Of a stretch of 64,000 nucleotides of DNA, positions 58,512 to 64,000 are shown in pieces. The notes beneath the pieces are model-generated. The model saw only the letters and a program-made list of their open reading frames with translations, did no database searches and had not been told where the DNA came from. The stretch's first letter is position 1, and each line of letters starts with the position of its first letter. The stretch lies in the NCBI GenBank assembly GCA_002803225.1, contig NXFV01001387.1, positions 1 to 64,000 of the forward strand, read 5' to 3'. Position numbers and translations under genes: made by a program. The DNA is from Gamarada debralockiae (Eukaryota; Ascomycota; Leotiomycetes; Helotiales; Hyphodiscaceae).

Positions 58512-61053
58512 TTGATATATCCTCTCCCCGAGCAGGGAGTCCTAAATTGCCCGAGGCAAGCTGTCTGTACGAAGGCGGGGTCGATTGAATCCAGAAGCTA
58601 CGGTTCTTTATCGAAGTGGTCCTGCGCCGGCAATGTCGACTGTACTGATGGCTTCAAACTGTCCAACAACGCGGAAGGGTACTCGGAGATCCTCTTCGAT
58701 TATGAATGTGCCGAAGGTGGCCTGCCATTCATTGGAACAACGGAAGTGGTTAGCAATGGGGAGCCTGTTGAGGTCGACGTCATATTCAGCGAGACATACG
58801 AGAGGATACAATGTGGAGCTGGTATGAAGGAAGTGTCACATTGGCTAGCCATGGCTAACATTTTTGCAGGCGATGGCCCATTCTTTCTCTTCTCGAATGC
58901 GATGAATACCCACCGAATCAACACCCAATACTTCGAACCTTCCCCTGCGCTGTCACTTCTCAAACTTCGATTCGCCCAACGATCATCCTCAAAAACCCCA
59001 GTTCCTCCCTAATAATCTCACACCTTGGCTTCACTCATGTCCGCCAACCGAACCCCACGAAAAGCACGTTCACATGCTCAGATGAGAAGCTCAACCAAAT
59101 ATGGATGGATGGGGTTCGGACAGTAGATATGTGTACGGTGGAAGCTGGAGAGACTACCGATGCCTGGGAGGTGACAGAATGGCACACGAATCCGGGGGCA
59201 GCACTGGGCGCTTTGTCGGCACGGTACAAGATGGGAGACAAAATTGTTTCGTTTGAGGTTCAGATTGAGCGTGGAGGGGTGAGTTGGGGTGTTCACATGG
59301 TAGCCAATAGCTTGATATTCTGTCTAGACGTTGCGAAACGGATATTGGCAGCATTCGAAGGTCTTTCAGAGACCAATGGAGTTTTCCCCTCCATTCCGCG
59401 TAGTGAGTGGGATATCAGCCTCGATATACTTTTGGGCCAGTGGATATCCATCAAGACAACTGTGAAAGGGTCCTCAGTGTCAGTTCAACTCAACGACGCT
59501 GAAGTTGCATGGATACCTGAATTGAACATCCATCCCATCTTGGGCGGAAGTGGCAACAACACCGGCTCTGTGGCGTTTGGCGGACCAGATGCATACAAAG
59601 CCGTCTACCGCTCGCTACATGTAACAGATTCGGAAGGTAAGACGCTTCACCAAAACAACTTTCAGCTCCAAGACCAGGCTCGCACGGTCACAGACTTTAC
59701 AGTCGGAGCCAATCCTCTGACGTGTACGATAGATGGTGTAAAGAGAGATCGGGCATTGTTTGGCGGCGACCTTCTTGTTATGGGACGCTCAATGTCTACT
59801 CTACAGCCAATCTGAATGCCGCATTAGGGAGCATCAGGCTTCTCACGAGTCATCAGACGAAAGATGGATACTTGGGAAACCTGTATCCAATTTAAGCGCT
59901 AATGCACGAGGATTCGACAGAGCCGCCAACCTGTGCTTTCTGTCCCCTCAGCTACGCTCTGATGTTGGTTGTTGCGATAAAGGATTACTGGCATCATTCT
60001 GGAGATGTGGCTACTGTTCGGTCTGTGTGGGAAAGACTGGAGAAGTGATGGCATTTACGGAGGATTCGTGGATGGAAGACGACTGATTCTAGCACGGCCT
60101 CCGTTATCGAGTACGTCTTTCCACTACTGCCCATTCTAACATAATTAGTGGACTGGTTTCCTATGGGAGGCCCCATCTTTGGAGCGTCTGGCAAGATCAG
60201 TCTTGCAGATTTCGATGAATTGAAAGCTATGGCCAAGATGTGCATCTCTGTCAAGTTGCAGTTATTTGGCTCGAGCCGAACGATTGCGGACCAGCATTAT
60301 CTCTCATCTTTGGGACGAGGAGTCTGGCACAGTGCGAATTAGCGATATCAATTATCCCAATGGTGTCTGTCAACACATCAACATTTATGGAATCTCCACC
60401 GGTGTCTCGCCCTTCCATTCAATGAAGGAATCGATCTTGGCTGCCCCAAAAGATGCGAAGCTTCCTCTTTCATTTCATGGTATTGAACGATGGTAGGAAA
60501 AGAGGGTCGTCAGTCCATATGCTTCAGGCTTTGCAGCCGGAGCTCTTTTTGAGCGAAATCATGGATCACCAGCTATTGACCTCATTGAACGTGGTTGGGG
60601 GATCATGGCGGACCAAATGAACGTGAATTATTCGGGCGGTCACTGGGAAGCCATGAAGCCAGACGGTGCACCGATTCACGACGACACTTCGCTGATGCGT
60701 GGATGGTCTACATAGCCTATCTATCTGCTACCGAAGTATCTTGGTGAACTTGAGCCAACTGAGCTGGGTTGGACTCGCTGGAAATGCAAACCGACTTGGT
60801 TGGGCTCGAGTCCGTTCATGTAGAACTCTCTACTTCCGTAGGTGGGATCAAGATCTCTCTGCCAATGGCAGAGTCACAGGGGACAGGGGAAATCATGGCG
60901 GTGATTCCTTCCGGAAGTGTGGCAGAGGTTTTTGCTGCTGAAGGGTGGATCATAGTGACGTCTGATGAGATCGCTGATGCTAGGTGCTTGGAGTCCCAAA
61001 CCATTGCAGGACAAGACGACAAGGGTCATCATCAGAATCATCAGAATTCATAA
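58512..61053 (+). pseudogene. GH78 alpha-L-rhamnosidase remnant
   Basis: Plus-strand pieces in order match a fungal GH78 alpha-L-rhamnosidase, which releases rhamnose from flavonoid glycosides and pectin. An N-terminal beta-domain (NNAEGYSEILFDYECAEGG; GDGPFFLFSNAMNTHRINT) leads to MDGVRTVDMCTVEAGETTDA and the catalytic-barrel entry KRDRALFGGDLLVMGRS, which then shifts frame. Later pieces are LLTSHQTKDGYLGNL, DWFPMGGPIFGASGKISLAD, SPYASGFAAGALFERNHGSP, VNYSGGHWEAMKPDGAPI and SLMRGWST followed by a stop, with the C-terminal beta-domain continuing to about 61,053 (QGTGEIMAVIPSGSVAEVF). At least four frame changes or stops. The order is preserved, so decay looks recent. Confidence 0.85.
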
Positions 61054-61753
61054 GAGTGCTGCCATGGAGAACGGCAAGACTTCCAAGCGCACATTGTAGC
61101 CACAGCCGAGGAGATTGAAAGATTTCCCGTTGGTAGCTTGTCGCGGCAGCAAAAGCAACGAGAGTGGTTCAAGCATCAGAGATTTCTGGATAGGGTCATT
61201 AGATGGATCTTTTACATCAAATAGACTATCGACCGGCCTTTCTGCGTTGGTAGTTGAACACTAATCTTTTTCTGTTCCTCCCAACGGCGGTTAGTAAGCC
61301 CGGCACCTTCTACTCAGGCGCTAATCACCCTCGGCTCACCTCTTCTTACCCAGCTCACCTAAGCTCCTGAGCATCTTAGTAGTCCCTACTCCTTATTCAC
61401 GTGTTTATCTCTTAAGCCCTTTATTAATAATACTTTATTTGGACTAGTAAGCCTATTATATTTTTATTGTTATTTAATAACCATCTTTAAGGGCTTAAAT
61501 ATGCTCTTTAGAATTTTATCTTTACAAGATGTTTCAAGTAGATTTTCATAAATATTAGTATATTATATACAGATACTAAGATAAAGAAAAAAAAAAGTAA
61601 GTTCTTAAGAGAATATAGACTATTGTTAAGAGGGGAAACTATTATCAATATAAAACAAGATTTGCCTAACAGCCTAGCACACTAGTCTTGTCCCGAATGA
61701 TTTTTGTTAGAGTATTAAGGCTAAAAGAATACCGTACTATGAAAGAGTTGTCT
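61054..61753. other. Intergenic, AT-rich patch
   Basis: No gene. Positions about 61,400-61,660 are strongly AT-rich, resembling RIP-altered repeat DNA, but no inverted ends were found. Confidence 0.45.
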
Positions 61754-62300
61754 CTATTTCTTCAAGGTGCTGCCGGTGCCAACCCTCCCTCCAGACTCGA
61801 CCAAGGGCCTTCCTATATTCCTATATCTTCCTATATTCCTATATGTGAAACTCTCCTTCCGTTCCGTCCAAAGCGCGTTGTAGTACTCATACACGGCTAG
61901 GCCCTCGATTTTATCTATAAATTTCCATTCTTCCAACCATGTCTTCGCCTGTTGATTTTCGCCAAGATGCGCTGTCCCATCAGAAATCATGACAATCTTA
62001 TACTTCCCCCATGCTCTCTCTCGACGTGTTCAAGTAAAGCATACCTTCTTACCTCGAATCAAAATCGACTAATGTGCGATAAACAGTATGGTGCCATTTG
62101 CATTGCAATATTACTCCAAGCTTTCCGGTGATGGGCCATTCCAAGTATATGCCAATAAATAGGAAAGCCTGATGTGACTGGAACGGAAGTTCCGAAGTTC
62201 AATGTTCCTGATGGCCGTTGCCTCCTTGGTTTGAATAGATACTGGATGCACAACTTGATTCTTGGGATATCTTTGTGTCTGAAACAACTAGCCCAGTTGA
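61754..62300 (-). pseudogene. HET-type protein C-terminal fragment
   Basis: The minus-strand frame 61754-61990 contains WKFIDKIEGLAVYEYYNALW then TERKESFTYRNIGR, closely parallel to the C-terminus of the HET-type protein encoded just to its right (EFYNVLWVEWQDGIAYRKACGRV). The HET part is absent, and only short pieces (62059-62253) lie upstream. It is probably the tail of a duplicated, decayed neighbour. A small direct repeat (TTCCTATATTCCTATAT twice, about 61,811-61,845) duplicates the RNIGRY segment. Confidence 0.6.
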
Positions 62301-62712
62301 CCCATCTCGAATATTATTTCAGGCTGGAAAGATTGAACTCTTGACAAACCGAGGGTAGCACCATAGACGGATCTTCTCGATGGTTCTCATTGTATTGATA
62401 ACTGTTCTGATGAGTTCTTTCTTTCTAGTGCGACTGTCAGCTTTGGACGTGGGGAGAATAGAATTTAGCGTTATCGCACTTTTCGTTTGCATGGCGTTTG
62501 ATATCACGATTATTTTGCTCATTACAATTTAAAATCACCCAATTTTATTCGCATTCCGAGAGCCGTCATATTTTCTGGAAGCTTTTCGTAATTTAGGTGA
62601 TCGTTCAGCCTCTATTGGACTCTAAATCGCAATTCCTTCGGAGCACTGATTTGCCACTTCTCTTGTCTTAGCTAATGATTCTTCGCTCTGAGTAGTTAAC
62701 TTGGGCTGGTAT
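62301..62712. other. Intergenic, no gene seen
   Basis: Short spacer between HET-related pieces; nothing recognised. Confidence 0.45.
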
Positions 62713-64000
62713 TCATCCCAATACCAAATCAATCCACTCAAGTTCTTGGCATTCCCATGCGCTTTTCACGACTCGTCCACAAGCTTTCCTGTATGCTATT
62801 CCGTCTTGCCACTCAACCCAAAGCACATTATAGAACTCGTACTTTTCGGATGTTTTGGGACGTTCTTTGTGACGCCATTCATCTATTACATGCATTGACC
62901 ATTCCCACTTCTCGTAGGAATATCCCTTTGAGATGGCAACTAACTCGCACAAGTCGCCAATCTCAGCATTCGGAGGCTTTTGGGAGGTATTTTGAGTCAA
63001 GAGTTTGTTATCATGCAGCCGGAGCCCTCCAATCCAAGTTCCTTGGTTGTTGCGAATAGAAACGAAAGGGTGAAGGCCAGTGACTCTAGATAAACCTTGG
63101 TCCAGGAAAGCCCATGTCCTTTGCGTACGGCAACAGAGTAATGGGTCGGTGCCGCGGGGCCGCGGAAGACTCTGGGAACTCTCACACAGAGGTATTGGGT
63201 ACCAGAACTCAGTGGTTGGATCAGAATCATGCTTGTAGAAGTATCGAGTTTGGGGTATTTCTGGCTCATACGCCACGCCATGATACTCGAATCGCCTCCA
63301 GCCAGGTGGAAGACTTTCGATGCCCTCGAGCCCTCGCTTCTTTAACTCCTGGAGCTCTGAAGGCTCTTGAATCGCAGCCAAATCCGTACCGTTAGACGAG
63401 CGGCTGTACCATTGAACAAGAGGAAGTGTTCGCGGCAGGTTCAGTTCCTCATGTCTATCTAGTCTGAGGTACTCAAATCGGCAATTCCAGCTCCATGTGC
63501 CGATATTGCCTTTCCAACCAACCCATGACCAGCTCGGCAGGCCCATTTTGGTTGGATTTGAGAGCTTCGAAGGAATTCTCCGTTCACATGTATTATCGGG
63601 TTGCCAAACAAGCGCCACGTCTAAGAATAGAGCAGGCAAACCGCAAATGAATCCACCATAAAAAGTGTGGCTTAGTGCAGAAATTATACCGGCAAAAGCA
63701 GCCAGAGCGTCTTCTGGGTACGTGAATTGTCTATCGTTATAGTCGCGCACAAGCCTTCCATAACCAAGCAAATTAGGAAACGAAGTAGAGAATACTTTGT
63801 CCCGGCTCTGCATGTCTTGGCTGACAATTTCTGAAAATGGGGGTGGTTTCAAATCTTCGAGAAAAGAGCCACATGCACACTCCCATTGAACTCTGTCCGA
63901 GGAAAACACTAATCGTCTTCGAGAAAAGATTTGCTCTTGGAATGTCCAGCCCCGTTGGGACCATGGGCTTTGATCTTCGTTTTGTCGTTGAGTAGTGATG
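62713..64000 (-). CDS. HET-type protein, C-terminal part (runs off the window)
   Basis: The frame is open from the stop at 62713 to the window edge, so the start and HET core lie beyond 64,000. The visible 428 residues match the C-terminal half of HET-6/HET-E type incompatibility proteins: SPWSQRGWTFQEQIFSRRRL and FSSDRVQWECACG at the N side, then RQFTYPEDALAAFAGIISAL, GGFICGLPALFLDVALVWQP, LPSWSWVGWKGNIGTW and the C-terminal EWQDGIAYRKACGRV. All landmarks are intact and in order with no stop, so it may be functional, unlike the two HET remnants in this window. Such proteins mediate non-self recognition and cell death on hyphal fusion. Confidence 0.85.
   Translation of the reverse strand, partial: ITTQRQNEDQSPWSQRGWTFQEQIFSRRRLVFSSDRVQWECACGSFLEDLKPPPFSEIVSQDMQSRDKVFSTSFPNLLGYGRLVRDYNDRQFTYPEDALAAFAGIISALSHTFYGGFICGLPALFLDVALVWQPDNTCERRIPSKLSNPTKMGLPSWSWVGWKGNIGTWSWNCRFEYLRLDRHEELNLPRTLPLVQWYSRSSNGTDLAAIQEPSELQELKKRGLEGIESLPPGWRRFEYHGVAYEPEIPQTRYFYKHDSDPTTEFWYPIPLCESSQSLPRPRGTDPLLCCRTQRTWAFLDQGLSRVTGLHPFVSIRNNQGTWIGGLRLHDNKLLTQNTSQKPPNAEIGDLCELVAISKGYSYEKWEWSMHVIDEWRHKERPKTSEKYEFYNVLWVEWQDGIAYRKACGRVVKSAWECQELEWIDLVLG

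Overview
The window is nuclear DNA of a filamentous ascomycete (Pezizomycotina, possibly Leotiomycetes; the class is a guess). Evidence: short GT-AG introns mostly 42-63 nt long with CTAAC/CTGAC branch points and many exactly 47 nt, a Zn2Cys6 regulator, several heterokaryon-incompatibility (HET) type proteins, a FunK1-type kinase remnant and an UvsD/Rad26 checkpoint gene. There is no operon structure. Exon boundaries were worked out by hand from splice signals and reading phase.

Layout. 0-3 kb is a degenerate left end with a FunK1 kinase fragment, a decayed tandem ubiquitin gene and an AT-rich element with 29-bp inverted ends. 3.5-4.8 kb holds a secreted Ser/Thr/Phe repeat protein with four Lys-Arg sites. 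6.9-9.6 kb is a SulP/STAS anion transporter. 11.2-13.7 kb is uvsD (ATRIP/Rad26), divergent from CDP-diacylglycerol synthase at 14.3-15.9 kb. 16.4-19.4 kb is a large Zn2Cys6 protein; 19.7-20.3 kb a broken NF-X1-like RING gene; 21.2-21.7 kb acylphosphatase with a 13-nt microexon; 22.1-23.3 kb a seven-helix membrane protein; 24.9-26.6 kb a frameshifted GH1 beta-glucosidase gene. 26.6-29.7 kb is gene-poor. 29.7-31.1 kb is a small secreted cysteine-rich protein gene split by an 879-bp hAT-like element with an 8-bp target duplication, followed by a second inverted-repeat element. 33-35 kb encodes a repetitive disordered protein, and 35.3-37.1 kb is a HET pseudogene.

37.8-42.6 kb carries a head-to-head pair, UDP-glucose dehydrogenase and a GT4 glycosyltransferase with a C-terminal membrane helix. 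Their shared 1-kb promoter holds CACGTG sites. A plausible but unproven reading is UDP-glucuronate supply for a glucuronolipid or glycan. 45-54 kb has a secreted single-pass membrane protein, a 1576-aa disordered coiled-coil protein and a multi-C2H2 zinc-finger protein.

54.8-64 kb is a decaying accessory end: a frameshifted sugar (MFS) transporter, an intact small SDR gene, a broken GH78 alpha-L-rhamnosidase, HET C-terminal fragments and an apparently intact HET-type gene running off the right edge. Together with the GH1 remnant, this suggests loss of plant-glycoside catabolism here, while housekeeping genes (uvsD, cds1, acylphosphatase, UGD) stay intact.
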